A stretch of 58,109 nt of DNA from the NCBI GenBank assembly GCA_001319865.1, contig BBSL01000292.1, positions 1 through 58,109 on the forward strand, given 5' to 3'. Positions 8,939-17,895 of the stretch are shown piece by piece. The notes below the pieces were generated by a model. It had not been told where the DNA came from and did no database searches. It saw only the letters and a program-made list of their open reading frames with translations. Position 1 is the first letter of the stretch. Each line of letters starts with the position of its first letter. A program made the position numbers and the translations under genes. This DNA comes from Burkholderia sp. E7m39 (GTDB lineage Bacteria > Pseudomonadota > Gammaproteobacteria > Burkholderiales > Burkholderiaceae).

Positions 8939-9793
8939 CTATCCCTCCGCATACCCAAAGCGCCGCGACAGCCGGTTCGTGGCGGCAACCAGCGTTTGCG
9001 CGGCCCCGCCGTGCGTATCGCTGTCGAAGCTGCCCGCCGTGCCCATCAACGCGATCACGAGCACGATGCTGCCCGTGTGATCGAACACAGGCGCCGCAAG
9101 CGTGCTGATGCCGGGGATCGGCTTGTTCAGCGCCGTGTCGATGCCTTGCTCGCGGATTTGCGCGAGACGCTGCGCATAGGGCGCGGCGAGTGTCGCGTCG
9201 CGCGCATCGGGAGCATCGGCAAAAATCTCGGGCGTCTGCGCGCCCGCCAGCCGCAGATGATCCTGCGCGAGCAGACCATGGCGCACGTCGTCGGCGACAT
9301 GCGCGGCGAACACGCGCCCAATCGCCGTGTTCACGAGCGACATCACCGTGCCCACGCGCAGGCTCACGTGAAGCGGCCGCGCCGATTCTTCGAGTCGCAC
9401 GACGGTGGGACCCAGCGGACCGAGCACGGCCATCGCGACGCTCATGTCCGTCGTCGCGGCTAGCTCGACGATGTCGGGCTCGGCCTCGCGCGTCGGCGAC
9501 AGGCGCTGCAAGCCGATCAAACCGAGTTCGAGCGCGAGCGGCCCGGCTTCGAAACAGCCCGACGCGTCGCGGCCAAGCAGGCCGATTTTCTGCAGGCTCA
9601 CCAGATGCGGAAACGCTTTCGCGGGCGGCATCCCCGCCGCCGCAGCCAGGTCGCGCAACGACAGCGGCTTGCCCGCCGCGACGAGTGCCGACAACAGCTC
9701 GCCCGTGCTGTCGAGCGACTGGATGCCGCGCTGCTGTTTCGCGTCGGGGCTCGCCGCCGACGCGGCCGACGCGGAATTGATTGCTTCGTTCAT
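8939..9793 (-). CDS. IclR family transcriptional regulator, second of a tandem pair
   Basis: A 284-residue IclR-type regulator. A low-complexity Ala/Ser N-terminus leads into KQQRGIQSLD, followed by a winged helix (SLRDLAAAAGMPPAKAFPHLVSLQ) and a GAF-like effector domain with the ETS...GTVMSLVNTAIGRVFAAH and LNKPIPGISTLAAPVFDHTG segments. Its start overlaps the stop of the upstream IclR gene by four bases (9790-9793). The two proteins align over nearly their whole length and look like a local duplication. It probably acts on the divergent cluster starting at 10844. Confidence 0.88.
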   Translation of the reverse strand: MNEAINSASAASAASPDAKQQRGIQSLDSTGELLSALVAAGKPLSLRDLAAAAGMPPAKAFPHLVSLQKIGLLGRDASGCFEAGPLALELGLIGLQRLSPTREAEPDIVELAATTDMSVAMAVLGPLGPTVVRLEESARPLHVSLRVGTVMSLVNTAIGRVFAAHVADDVRHGLLAQDHLRLAGAQTPEIFADAPDARDATLAAPYAQRLAQIREQGIDTALNKPIPGISTLAAPVFDHTGSIVLVIALMGTAGSFDSDTHGGAAQTLVAATNRLSRRFGYAEG

Positions 9794-10626
9794 GTTCGAT
9801 ACGCCGCCATTTCAGCGCCGATTTCGCGTGCCGCGCGCTGCAACGCACGGGCAGTCGGACCATCCCAGCTCACGTCGATAGCGCCGCTCGGGCCGATCAC
9901 CGTCAACGCAAGGCACAACTGGCCGCGCGCGTCGAGCACAGGCGCCGCGAGACTGCTGATGCCGGGGCTCGGCGCATCGATGCCGCGTTCGATGCCGCGC
10001 GCGCGGATCGCATCGAGCGTCGCGTCGAGCGAGGCGCGCTGCCCTGGCTCGACGAGATCGCCCGCGCCGCCCGACTGGTTCGTCCACATCGTCCGCAATG
10101 CGTCGGGCGCGAGGTACGCACAGAACACGCGTCCCGTGGATGTAGCTGGCAACGACATCACTGTGCCCACATGCAGGTTCACATGCAGCGGAAAGCCCGC
10201 ATGCTCGTACCGGACGATGGTCGGCCCCTGCGGACCGGCCGCGCAGATCGCGACGCTGAAGCCGATCTCCTCGGCGAGCGCGGCGACGCGCGGCACGGCG
10301 GCGCGAAAAGCGGGCTGGTTCGCAAGCTGCATCAGGCCGAGCCGCAGCGACAGCGGCCCCGGCTCGTAGCGCCCCGACAGCTCATCGCGCTTGATGAGAC
10401 CGAGCCGCGTCAGGCTCACGAGATAGGCGTGCGCCTGGCCGGGCGCAAGGTCGGCGCTTGCCGCGAGATCGGACAGTGCGAGCGGCGCGCGGGCCGTCGC
10501 CAGTGCCTGCAGCAGCCGTCCGCCCACTTCGACGCTCTGGATGCCGCGCTGCTGCTTGCCCGCGCCCGGATCGCCCTGTTTCGCCGCCTTGCTCACGTCG
10601 TCGTTCTGCCCGGAAAAAAGGTCCAT
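9790..10626 (-). CDS. IclR family transcriptional regulator, first of a tandem pair
   Basis: A 278-residue IclR regulator with KQQRGIQSVEVGGRLLQAL, a winged helix (LALSDLAASADLAPGQAHAYLVSL, about residues 48-72) and an effector domain with GTVMSLPATSTGRVFCAYL and GIDAPSPGISSLAAPVLDARG. The gene diverges from the MBL-fold gene and is translationally coupled to the downstream IclR paralogue. IclR proteins near aromatic-acid genes often sense the pathway substrate, which fits the FAD-monooxygenase neighbour. The effector cannot be named from sequence. Confidence 0.88.
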   Translation of the reverse strand: MDLFSGQNDDVSKAAKQGDPGAGKQQRGIQSVEVGGRLLQALATARAPLALSDLAASADLAPGQAHAYLVSLTRLGLIKRDELSGRYEPGPLSLRLGLMQLANQPAFRAAVPRVAALAEEIGFSVAICAAGPQGPTIVRYEHAGFPLHVNLHVGTVMSLPATSTGRVFCAYLAPDALRTMWTNQSGGAGDLVEPGQRASLDATLDAIRARGIERGIDAPSPGISSLAAPVLDARGQLCLALTVIGPSGAIDVSWDGPTARALQRAAREIGAEMAAYRT

Positions 10627-10843
10627 GTTAAACGAACGGCGCCGCAGCCATTTCGCGCCAGGGTAAACACGAAATTAGTATATAGCAACACGTTTAGCCA
10701 TTGACAAATAAAAGCGAGACACTAAGATGGAATCACGCCGGCCTCATAGTCGCCGGACATCATTCCAATCAGACAGGGCGAGCTGTCACTGCCGCGCCGG
10801 CGTGCGCGGGCTCGCGCTGGCCCCTCAATTCATGGAGACGAGC
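10627..10843. promoter_or_regulatory. divergent promoter region between the IclR pair and the MBL-fold gene
   Basis: This 217-bp spacer is noticeably A/T-rich at its left end (AAATTAGTATATAG at about 10672-10685), consistent with a promoter for the leftward IclR genes. A TTGACA lies at 10702-10707. No inverted repeat is strong enough to name as the IclR operator. Confidence 0.4.
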
Positions 10844-11803
10844 ATGGCCAAGGCATTCGCATCGCAAGCCGACCTCGAAGAAAAGAAGATCACGTGGACG
10901 CAGCTGTCAGAGAACGCGTACGCCTACACGGCGGAAGGCGACCCGAACTCGGGCGTGATCGTCGGTGACGACGGCGTGCTGATCGTCGACACCACTGCGA
11001 CGCCCGCGATGGCGCAAGACCTGATCGCGAAGATCCGCAGCGTCACCGACAAGCCGATCAAATACGTGGTGCTGTCGCACTATCACGCGGTGCGCGTGCT
11101 CGGCGCGTCGGCGTATTTCGCCGAGGGCGCGCAGCAGATCATCGCGAGCCGCGGCACGTACGAAATGATCGTCGAGCGCGGCGAGGCCGACATGAAATCG
11201 GAGATCGAGCGCTTTCCGCGCCTGTTTGCCGGCGTCGAAACGGTGCCGGGCCTCACGTGGCCGACGCTCGTGTTCGAGAAGGAAATCACGCTGTTCCTCG
11301 GCAAGCTCGAAGTGCGCATCGCGCATCTCGGCGCGGGTCACACGAAGGGCGACACGATCGTCTGGCTGCCCTCGCAGAAGGTGCTGTTCTCGGGCGACCT
11401 CGTCGAATACGAAGCCGCCTGCTATTGCGGCGACGCGCAACTCGAACAGTGGCCCGCGACGCTCGAGGCGCTGCGCGCATTGAACGCCGAGAAGCTCGTG
11501 CCGGGCCGCGGCCCCGCGCTGACGACGCCCGAAGACGTGCACAAGGGCCTCGATTACACGAAGGACTTCGTCACGACGCTGTTGCAAAGCGGCCGCGAAG
11601 CCGTCGCCGACAAGCTCGATCTGAAGGCCGCGATGGCGCACACGCGCAAGGCGATGGACCCGAAGTTCGGCCATGTGTTCATTTACGAGCATTGCTTGCC
11701 GTTCGACGTGTCGCGCGCGTTCGACGAAGCGAGCGGCATCGCGCATCCGCGCATCTGGACCGCGCAGCGCGACAAGGACATGTGGGCCGCGCTGCAGGCG
11801 TGA
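10844..11803 (+). CDS. MBL-fold metallo-hydrolase with a degenerate metal motif
   Basis: A 319-residue metallo-beta-lactamase-fold protein. Where active members have HxHxDH, this one reads HYHAVRV (about residues 77-83), so the two His are kept but the Asp-His pair is lost. The later ligands appear conserved: His in GAGHTKGDT and Asp in FSGDLVE. It might bind one metal or use other ligands. The ATG at 10844 follows GGAGACG; a second in-frame ATG lies at 10832. It is the first gene of a rightward cluster with a flavin monooxygenase, a DUF2783 protein and an MFS transporter. A ring-cleavage or ester-hydrolysing role is possible but unproven. Confidence 0.82.
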   Translation: MAKAFASQADLEEKKITWTQLSENAYAYTAEGDPNSGVIVGDDGVLIVDTTATPAMAQDLIAKIRSVTDKPIKYVVLSHYHAVRVLGASAYFAEGAQQIIASRGTYEMIVERGEADMKSEIERFPRLFAGVETVPGLTWPTLVFEKEITLFLGKLEVRIAHLGAGHTKGDTIVWLPSQKVLFSGDLVEYEAACYCGDAQLEQWPATLEALRALNAEKLVPGRGPALTTPEDVHKGLDYTKDFVTTLLQSGREAVADKLDLKAAMAHTRKAMDPKFGHVFIYEHCLPFDVSRAFDEASGIAHPRIWTAQRDKDMWAALQA

Positions 11804-11873
11804 CGGCACAGACGGGTTAGACGACGTAAACAGCGCCCAGAAACGCCCAGACGAGATGGACGGAGACAGCAGG

Positions 11874-13586
11874 ATGAGCAGCATCAATTACCAGACCTTG
11901 TCGTTCGACTACCGGCGCTGCGCCGAGCAGGACGCAGCGTCGCAAGCGCAGACGCACCCGGTGATCGTGGTCGGCGCGGGGCCCGTCGGTCTCGCGACGG
12001 CGATCGATCTCGCGCAGCACGGCGTGCGCGTCGTGCTCGTCGACGACGATTGTTCGCTCGCCACAGGTTCGCGCGCGATCTGTTTTTCGAAGCGCTCGCT
12101 CGACATCTTCGACCGGCTCGGCTGCGGCGATCGCATGGTCGACAAGGGCATCAGCTGGAATGTCGGCAAGGTGTTCCTCAAGGAGGAACTCGTCTACACG
12201 TTCAACCTGCTGCCTGAAGCGGGCCATCAGCGCCCTGCGTTCATCAATCTGCAGCAGTACTACGTCGAAGGCTTTCTGCTTGAACGCGCGCAGGCGCTGC
12301 CGAATATCGACATCCGCTGGAAGAGCAAGGTGGTCGGCTTGCAGCAGCGCGGCGAGCCGCGTTCGGCAGACGCGTCCGTCACGCTGACCGTCGAAACACC
12401 CGACGGCGAGTACGCGTTGCGCGGCCGCTATGTGATCGCCGCCGACGGCTCGCGCAGCCCCATTCGCAACATCATGGGTCTCGACAGCAAAGGCCGCGTG
12501 TTCAAGGACCGTTTCCTGATCGCCGACGTGAAGATGGAAGCGGAATTTCCGAGCGAGCGCTGGTTCTGGTTCGACCCGCCGTTTCATCCGAACCAGTCGG
12601 TGCTGCTGCATCGTCAGCCCGACAACGTGTGGCGCATCGACTTCCAGCTCGGCTGGGATGCGGACCCGGTCGTCGAGAAAACGCCCGAGCGCGTGTTGCC
12701 GCGCGTGCGCGCGCTGCTCGGGCCGGACGTGAAGTTCGAACTCGAATGGGTCAGCGTCTACACGTTCTCGTGTCTGCGCATGGAGCGGTTCCGGCATGGC
12801 AACGTGCTGTTCGTCGGCGACGCGGCGCATCTGGTTTCGCCCTTCGGCGCGCGCGGTGCGAACAGCGGCTTTCAGGACGCGGAGAACGTGGCGTGGAAAC
12901 TGGCGATGGTGCTGGACGGCCGTGCGTCAGATGCGCTGCTCGACAGCTATGCGAGCGAACGCGAATATGCCGCCGACGAGAACATCCTGAACTCGACGCG
13001 CTCGACTGATTTCATCACGCCCAAGTCGCCCGTCAGCCGCACGTTCCGCGATGCCGTGCTCAAGCTCGCGCGCAAGCATCCGTTTGCGCGTCAGCTGGCG
13101 AACAGCGGGCGTCTCTCGGTGCCTGCCGTGCTGCGCGACTCGGTGCTCAACACGGCCGATTGTGATCGCTTCGAAGGCAAGATGGTGCCCGGCGCGCCGT
13201 GCATGGACGCGCCCGTTTCGCTGGACGGCAAGCCTGCGTGGCTGCTGGCCCGGCTCGGTAACACCTTCACAGGCGTGCTCTTTTGCGGCAGTGACGGCAT
13301 CGACGCCGCCGCGCAGCGCGCATTGCAGGCGCTGCAGGCCGGGCCCGTTCCGTTCAGGCTCGTCATCGTGGCGCCGCGCGGCGTGCGCCATGCCGCGCAA
13401 GCGCTGAATGACGCCTTCGTGCTTGAAGATACTGAAGGTCTCGCGTGGTCGCGGTATGACGCGTTGCCGGGCACCTTCTATCTGATCCGTCCGGACCAGC
13501 ATGTTTGCGCGCGTTGGCGTGCCTTCGATGCCGACCGTGTCGATGAAGCGTTCGAGCGTGCGTTGTGCGTGGAAACCGTGGCCTGA
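11874..13586 (+). CDS. FAD-dependent aromatic monooxygenase, MhpA-like
   Basis: A 570-residue class A flavoprotein hydroxylase. The FAD motif VVGAGPVGLATAIDLAQHG is near residue 25, the DG-type motif is AADGSRSPIRN and the second FAD motif is FVGDAAHLVSPFGARGANSG near residue 315. A thioredoxin-like C-terminal region follows, as in MhpA/PheA-type hydroxylases. Such enzymes hydroxylate phenolic rings using NAD(P)H and O2. The ATG at 11874 is preceded by GGAG at 8 nt. Another ATG at 11856 is less well placed. Pairing with DUF2783 is typical for these oxidases. The substrate is unknown, and no ring-cleavage dioxygenase is adjacent. Confidence 0.85.
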   Translation: MSSINYQTLSFDYRRCAEQDAASQAQTHPVIVVGAGPVGLATAIDLAQHGVRVVLVDDDCSLATGSRAICFSKRSLDIFDRLGCGDRMVDKGISWNVGKVFLKEELVYTFNLLPEAGHQRPAFINLQQYYVEGFLLERAQALPNIDIRWKSKVVGLQQRGEPRSADASVTLTVETPDGEYALRGRYVIAADGSRSPIRNIMGLDSKGRVFKDRFLIADVKMEAEFPSERWFWFDPPFHPNQSVLLHRQPDNVWRIDFQLGWDADPVVEKTPERVLPRVRALLGPDVKFELEWVSVYTFSCLRMERFRHGNVLFVGDAAHLVSPFGARGANSGFQDAENVAWKLAMVLDGRASDALLDSYASEREYAADENILNSTRSTDFITPKSPVSRTFRDAVLKLARKHPFARQLANSGRLSVPAVLRDSVLNTADCDRFEGKMVPGAPCMDAPVSLDGKPAWLLARLGNTFTGVLFCGSDGIDAAAQRALQALQAGPVPFRLVIVAPRGVRHAAQALNDAFVLEDTEGLAWSRYDALPGTFYLIRPDQHVCARWRAFDADRVDEAFERALCVETVA

Positions 13587-13628
13587 AACGCACGTCGCAT
13601 CGACAAGACAAAAGTTGGAGACAGCAAA

Positions 13629-13865
13629 GTGGCACTCATCACGCAACTCAATCTGACGCAGCCCGACGACTTCTACGAAGCGCTGATCGACATGCATCGC
13701 GACTTCGACGAGGCGCAAAGCCAGGCCGCGAACGCACAGCTGATTCTGCTGCTCGCCAATCACATCGGCGACTACGCGACGCTGATGGAAGCGATCCGCT
13801 ACGCGCGCGAAGGCGTCGATCGCGACGAACCTCGCGCCGCCGACGCCCCGCGCGCCGCCGCCTGA
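13629..13865 (+). CDS. DUF2783 small protein
   Basis: A 78-residue acidic, mostly helical protein of the DUF2783 family. Characteristic sequence includes LTQPDDFYEALIDMHRDFDEAQS and LILLLANHIGDY. From what I know of the family, it is regularly encoded next to FAD-dependent monooxygenases, which is the case here, but its biochemical role is not established. It could be a partner or stability subunit. The GTG at 13629 has GGAG 8 nt upstream. It starts 42 bp after the monooxygenase stop and is part of the same transcript. Confidence 0.8.
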   Translation: MALITQLNLTQPDDFYEALIDMHRDFDEAQSQAANAQLILLLANHIGDYATLMEAIRYAREGVDRDEPRAADAPRAAA

Positions 13866-13932
13866 GTTTGCCAGCGGCCCGCCACACCTGCCTGCGGGCC
13901 GCCTTCCCTGACAACACGGCGCAACAGACGCC

Positions 13933-13948
13933 GGACCCCAATGGGTCC
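13933..13948 (+). promoter_or_regulatory. hairpin between the DUF2783 gene and the MFS gene
   Basis: GGACCC and GGGTCC form a perfect 6-bp stem around the loop CAAT, and a further GGACCC follows at 13952. No T-run follows, so this is not a standard terminator. It may adjust mRNA stability or expression of the transporter relative to the enzymes. Confidence 0.35.
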
Positions 13949-13977
13949 GTTGGACCCGCATTGCCCGGAGATCTTTG

Positions 13978-15312
13978 ATGAGTCAGTCAATCACGCCCGC
14001 CTATGAGCCTCGCGAGGATGCCGCCGCGCAGCATGACGACCACGCGCTGTATCGCAAGGTCACGTTGCGCATCGTGCCGTTCCTGTTTTTCTGCTACGTC
14101 ATTTCGTTTCTCGACCGCATCAACATCGGCTTCGCGCAGCTGCAGATGAAGCACGACCTCGGCTTCAGCGACGCGATGTACGGACTCGGCGCGGCCGTGT
14201 TCTATATCGGCTACGTGCTGTGCGAAGTGCCGAGCAACCTGCTGCTCGCGCGATTCGGCGCGCGCCGCACCTTCACGCGGATCATGTTGCTGTGGGGCGC
14301 GGCATCCGTTTGCATGATGTTCGTGTCGCAGCCTTCGCACTTTTATCTGCTGCGCTTCATGCTAGGCGTGTTCGAAGCGGGCTTTTTTCCCGGCATCGTG
14401 CTGTATCTGACGTACTGGTATCCGGCGCAGCGGCGTGCCGTGATCCTGTCGATCTTCTTCGCGGGCGTCGCGGTCGCGGGCGTGCTGGGCGGCCTCATCT
14501 CCGGCTGGATCATGCGCGACATGGCAGGCGTGATGGGCCTGCACGGCTGGCAGTGGATGTTCGCCATCGAAGGCGCGCCCGCTGTCGTGCTCGGTCTGCT
14601 CGCGGCGTTCTGGCTCGTCGACGGGCCGCAGAGCGCGACGTGGCTCACCCAGCAGGAAAAGGCGTATCTGGCCGCGCAACGCGACGCCGAGCCGCGCCCG
14701 GCAAGTTCGCATTCGTCGCGTGCATTCATCGACGCGTTGCGCAACCCGCGCGTCTATCTGTTCGCGTTCATCTACTTTTCGCTGACGTGTGCATCGTTGA
14801 CGCTGAACTTCTGGATGCCGCTGATGATCCGCGATTTCGGCGTGCGCGACGTGCTGTGGATCAGCCTCTACACGGTGATTCCCAATGCCGTCGGTGCGAT
14901 CGGACTGATGCTGATTGCGCGCCATTCCGACCGTCGCGGCGAGCGGCGCAAGCACTTTGCCGCGTGCACGATAGGCGGCGGCATCGCGCTTTCGCTGCTG
15001 ACGCTGCATCTGTCCAGCTTCGCCGCGATGCTCGCGATCCTGTCGGTTGCCTGCGTGCTGATCTTCGCCGCGCTGCCGATCTTCTGGACGGTGCCGTCGG
15101 GTTACCTGTCGGGCAAGGCGGCCGCGGCGGGCATCGCGCTGATCAGCAGCATCGGGATTACCAGCGGGATCGTCAGCCCGTGGGTCATCGGCATCATCAA
15201 GGCGCGCACGGGCAGCATGGACGACGCCCTGTATCTGTTGACGGGATTGCTGTTCGCGAGCGGCGGCGCACTGTTGCTCGGGGTGCCGAAGAAGCCGCGC
15301 GTGGTCGCGTGA
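13978..15312 (+). CDS. MFS transporter, anion:cation symporter (aromatic acid) type
   Basis: A 444-residue major-facilitator permease with twelve hydrophobic segments. The N-terminal signature FLDRINIGFAQLQMKHDLG and the FYIGYVLCEVPSNLLLARFGARR segment place it in the ACS group (phthalate, 4-hydroxyphenylacetate, tartrate and related anions). The ATG at 13978 is preceded by GGAG at good spacing. The last gene of the monooxygenase cluster, it probably imports the aromatic substrate. The C-terminus is intact and the gene converges on the Lrp-type gene. Confidence 0.87.
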   Translation: MSQSITPAYEPREDAAAQHDDHALYRKVTLRIVPFLFFCYVISFLDRINIGFAQLQMKHDLGFSDAMYGLGAAVFYIGYVLCEVPSNLLLARFGARRTFTRIMLLWGAASVCMMFVSQPSHFYLLRFMLGVFEAGFFPGIVLYLTYWYPAQRRAVILSIFFAGVAVAGVLGGLISGWIMRDMAGVMGLHGWQWMFAIEGAPAVVLGLLAAFWLVDGPQSATWLTQQEKAYLAAQRDAEPRPASSHSSRAFIDALRNPRVYLFAFIYFSLTCASLTLNFWMPLMIRDFGVRDVLWISLYTVIPNAVGAIGLMLIARHSDRRGERRKHFAACTIGGGIALSLLTLHLSSFAAMLAILSVACVLIFAALPIFWTVPSGYLSGKAAAAGIALISSIGITSGIVSPWVIGIIKARTGSMDDALYLLTGLLFASGGALLLGVPKKPRVVA

Positions 15313-15340
15313 CAAACGCACGGCAGTCGAGCGTGTGGGC

Positions 15341-15814
15341 TCAGACCTGCACGGAAGGAATGTTTTTCATGCAGCGCAGCGCGAACATCGAACGGCTGTG
15401 CCGGATGCCGGAAATCTTGTAGAGCTTTTCGCGCAGGAAGCGTTCGTAGCCCGCGGTGCCGTCGACGGCAACCTTGATCAGATAGTCGTATTCGCCTGAT
15501 ACGAGGTACGCCTCGAGTACTTCGGGCAGCGTGGCGAGTTCGTCGCCGAAGCGGGCGAGTGCGTCGTCGTCGTGCCGGTCGAGCGTGACCTCGATCAGCA
15601 CGACATCCGCGAAGCCCAGCTTCTGCTGATCGAGCAGCGCAACGTAGCCGCGAATATAGCCGTCGGCTTCGAGCTGCCGCGTGCGGTTCCAGCACGCGGT
15701 CGTCGACATGCCGACGATCTCGGCAAGCTCCGCGTTGGACAGGCGCGCGTTCTTCTGCAATGCGCGCATGATCGCGCGGTCCTGATTGTCGAGTGAACGG
15801 TTGCGGGCTTGCAT
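15341..15814 (-). CDS. Lrp/AsnC family transcriptional regulator
   Basis: A 157-residue Lrp-type regulator. The N-terminal HTH is LDNQDRAIMRALQKNARLSNAELAEIVGMSTTACWNRTRQLE, and the RAM effector domain contains EAYLVSGEYDYLIKVAVDG and the end of the fold. Lrp/AsnC proteins form octamers and sense amino acids. No amino-acid gene is adjacent. Candidate boxes lie just upstream of its start. It converges on the MFS gene (28-bp gap) and diverges from the NCS1 permease gene about 500 bp away, which could be its target. Confidence 0.88.
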   Translation of the reverse strand: MQARNRSLDNQDRAIMRALQKNARLSNAELAEIVGMSTTACWNRTRQLEADGYIRGYVALLDQQKLGFADVVLIEVTLDRHDDDALARFGDELATLPEVLEAYLVSGEYDYLIKVAVDGTAGYERFLREKLYKISGIRHSRSMFALRCMKNIPSVQV

Positions 15815-16327
15815 GCGGCCTCTGAAGGAAGAATATTCGTTGAAAGGCGATTTTACCTGAAGAATCTTCCGTAATTGTCGACCGATGCACGGTACTCAGG
15901 AAGCCCTTACCGGGCAATGGCCGGTATATTCTTCACCATGCTTCCTTGCCCGCAACGACGGGCGGATTACCCTCCGCCGACGGGCGCCGCGCCATCCGCA
16001 AGACGGCGCCGGCAGGGGCGGTCAGCGGCGAAACCTACGCCGTGCGACGCGTTCACCGGTCACGGAAGCATGCATCTCTCCTCATCCTCCCTCGTTGTCC
16101 ATTCCGCCGATGCATCGGCGCGCTCCGCTTTTTTGACAGCCTCGACAAACGCTTTTATTAGCAAAACAATCTATATTGCAGAAACAAGACCCGTCATCGC
16201 GCGTTCTTATCGGCTAAACCGGGCCTGGCAGTGGACTGTACCTGTTTGACTGTACCTGTCGTCACGCCGCATCGTCAGGTCATGGCGGTCCAGCAAGACG
16301 GCCATGCTTCAACCAGCAGGGGGAGCC
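15815..16327. promoter_or_regulatory. 513-bp non-coding region with candidate Lrp boxes and a promoter
   Basis: No convincing gene is present; short open frames here have poor codon use. Near the Lrp-type gene are two related palindromic boxes, GGAAGAATATTC at 15827-15838 and GAAGAATCTTCC at 15859-15870. Their centres are about 32 bp apart, close to three helical turns, which fits cooperative Lrp binding. A good rightward promoter is TTGACA at 16133-16138, a 17-bp spacer and TATTAG at 16156-16161. A 12-bp direct repeat GACTGTACCTGT occurs at 16234 and 16248, upstream of the NCS1 gene. Confidence 0.5.
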
Positions 16328-17797
16328 ATGTCTACGTCACCGCTTTTTGACGCGCCGCACGGCCTCGATGATTCCGTCGAACAAGCCGACTCGCGCTTGC
16401 ACAACCGCGATCTCGCGCCCGTGCCGCACACGCAGCGCACATGGACGGGCTACAGCATCTTCGCGATGTGGATGTCGGACGTGCATAGCGTCGGCGGATA
16501 CACGTTCGCGGCCAGTCTCTTCCTGCTCGGCATTTCAGGCTGGCAGGTGCTGATTGCGCTGACGGTCGGCATTCTCGTCGTCTACGTGCTGATGAACTGG
16601 GTCGGCAAGCCGAGCTACATGCACGGCATTCCGTTTCCCGTGATGGCGCGCGTCAGCATGGGCGTAATGGGCGCCAACCTGGCGGCCGTGATTCGCGGCG
16701 TGGTCGGCATCGTCTGGTATGGCGTGCAAACCTATTTCGCGTCCAAAGCCGTGGCGACGTTGTTGCTCTTGTTCATTCCCGCCTCAGCCGCTTTGCGCGA
16801 CGTCACCATTCTCAAGCTGGATGGCCTGGGCTGGGTGAGCTTTCTCTTTATGTGGGTCTTCCAGCTAATCATTTTTCAGCGCGGCATGGAAACGATCCGC
16901 AAGTTCATCGACTTTTGCGGCCCCGCTGTCTACGTCGTGATGTTCGCGTTGATGGCGTGGATTCTTTCGCAGGCCGGACTTGGCAGTCTGAGCCTGACGC
17001 TTGGCGGCAAAACGCTAACGGGCGCGGAACAATTCGCGGGCATGGGCAACGCGGTGCTGCTCGTCGTCAGTTACTTCGCGGCGTTGCTCCTGAACTTCGG
17101 AGACTTTTCGCGCTTCGCCAAGAGCGAGCGTCAAATGAAAGTGGGCAATTTTCTCGGCTTGCCCGTCAATTTCATCGTCTTCGCGATCATCACGGTGATC
17201 GTGACATCAGGCAGCGCGACCGTGTTCGGCTCGATGATCATGGACCCCGTTGCGATCGTCGCGCATATCCAGAACAAGGTGGCCGTGGTGATCGGCAGCC
17301 TCACGTTTATCGTGGCGACAATGGGCATCAATATCGTCGCCAATTTCGTCTCGCCCGCTTACGACCTGGCGAATCTTTTTCCGAAGCACGTCGATTTCAA
17401 GCGCGGCGGGCTGATCGCTTCCATCCTCGCGGTGCTGGTTTGCCCATGGATTTTTGTCGACAGCCCTAAAGCCATAACGATTTTCGTCAGCGTGTTCGGT
17501 GCGGTGCTCGCGCCGCTTTATGGCGTGATGATGGCGGATTTCTATCTGATCAAGCGCCAGCAGGTGCAAACGGCCGAGCTCTACACGATGGCATCGACGG
17601 GCCGCTTCTACTACGACGGCGGCTGGAACAAGGTGGGCGTCGCGGCGCTCGTGCTTTCGGGCTGCATCTCCATTGGCTGGGAGTTGTGCACGCAACTGCT
17701 ACACGTCTTGCCCGAAAACAACTTCGGCTGGCTGATCGGCGCCGTATCGGGCGCGCTGCTGTATGTGGTCATGATGCGGCTCGCGCGAAGAACCTGA
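16328..17797 (+). CDS. NCS1 family nucleobase/hydantoin-type permease
   Basis: A 489-residue permease of the nucleobase:cation symporter-1 family (cytosine, allantoin, hydantoin, thiamine transport). Twelve hydrophobic segments are visible, with the family motif LHNRDLAPVPHTQRTWTGYS before the first span, GVVGIVWYGVQTYFASKAV in the span-3 region and GDFSRFAKSERQMKVGNFLG in the span 5-6 region. The ATG at 16328 follows AGGGGGAG. No matching catabolic gene such as a hydantoinase or deaminase lies beside it, so the substrate is open. The flanking Lrp and LysR genes may regulate it. Confidence 0.88.
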   Translation: MSTSPLFDAPHGLDDSVEQADSRLHNRDLAPVPHTQRTWTGYSIFAMWMSDVHSVGGYTFAASLFLLGISGWQVLIALTVGILVVYVLMNWVGKPSYMHGIPFPVMARVSMGVMGANLAAVIRGVVGIVWYGVQTYFASKAVATLLLLFIPASAALRDVTILKLDGLGWVSFLFMWVFQLIIFQRGMETIRKFIDFCGPAVYVVMFALMAWILSQAGLGSLSLTLGGKTLTGAEQFAGMGNAVLLVVSYFAALLLNFGDFSRFAKSERQMKVGNFLGLPVNFIVFAIITVIVTSGSATVFGSMIMDPVAIVAHIQNKVAVVIGSLTFIVATMGINIVANFVSPAYDLANLFPKHVDFKRGGLIASILAVLVCPWIFVDSPKAITIFVSVFGAVLAPLYGVMMADFYLIKRQQVQTAELYTMASTGRFYYDGGWNKVGVAALVLSGCISIGWELCTQLLHVLPENNFGWLIGAVSGALLYVVMMRLARRT

Positions 17798-17882
17798 CGC
17801 GCCGCCCCGCCCTACCACGAACTTCCGCACAATCGGGTTGTGGACCGAATTAAGCGCTAGTTTGTCTTTAGAGGCCGGTCAA

Positions 17883-17895
17883 AGTATTCGATACT
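17883..17895. promoter_or_regulatory. palindromic LysR-type box upstream of the LysR gene
   Basis: The arms AGTAT and ATACT flank TCG, giving a 13-bp dyad about 120 bp before the LysR start codon. It resembles a LysR-type recognition half and may be an autoregulatory site. The assignment rests on symmetry and position only. Confidence 0.35.

Noticed and set aside
13975..13977. TTG as start of the MFS gene
   Set aside because: The adjacent ATG at 13978 has better spacing from GGAG and adds only one residue difference.
15875..16249. Short open frames between the Lrp and NCS1 genes
   Set aside because: They overlap one another in several frames, lack ribosome-binding sites and cross the predicted promoter.
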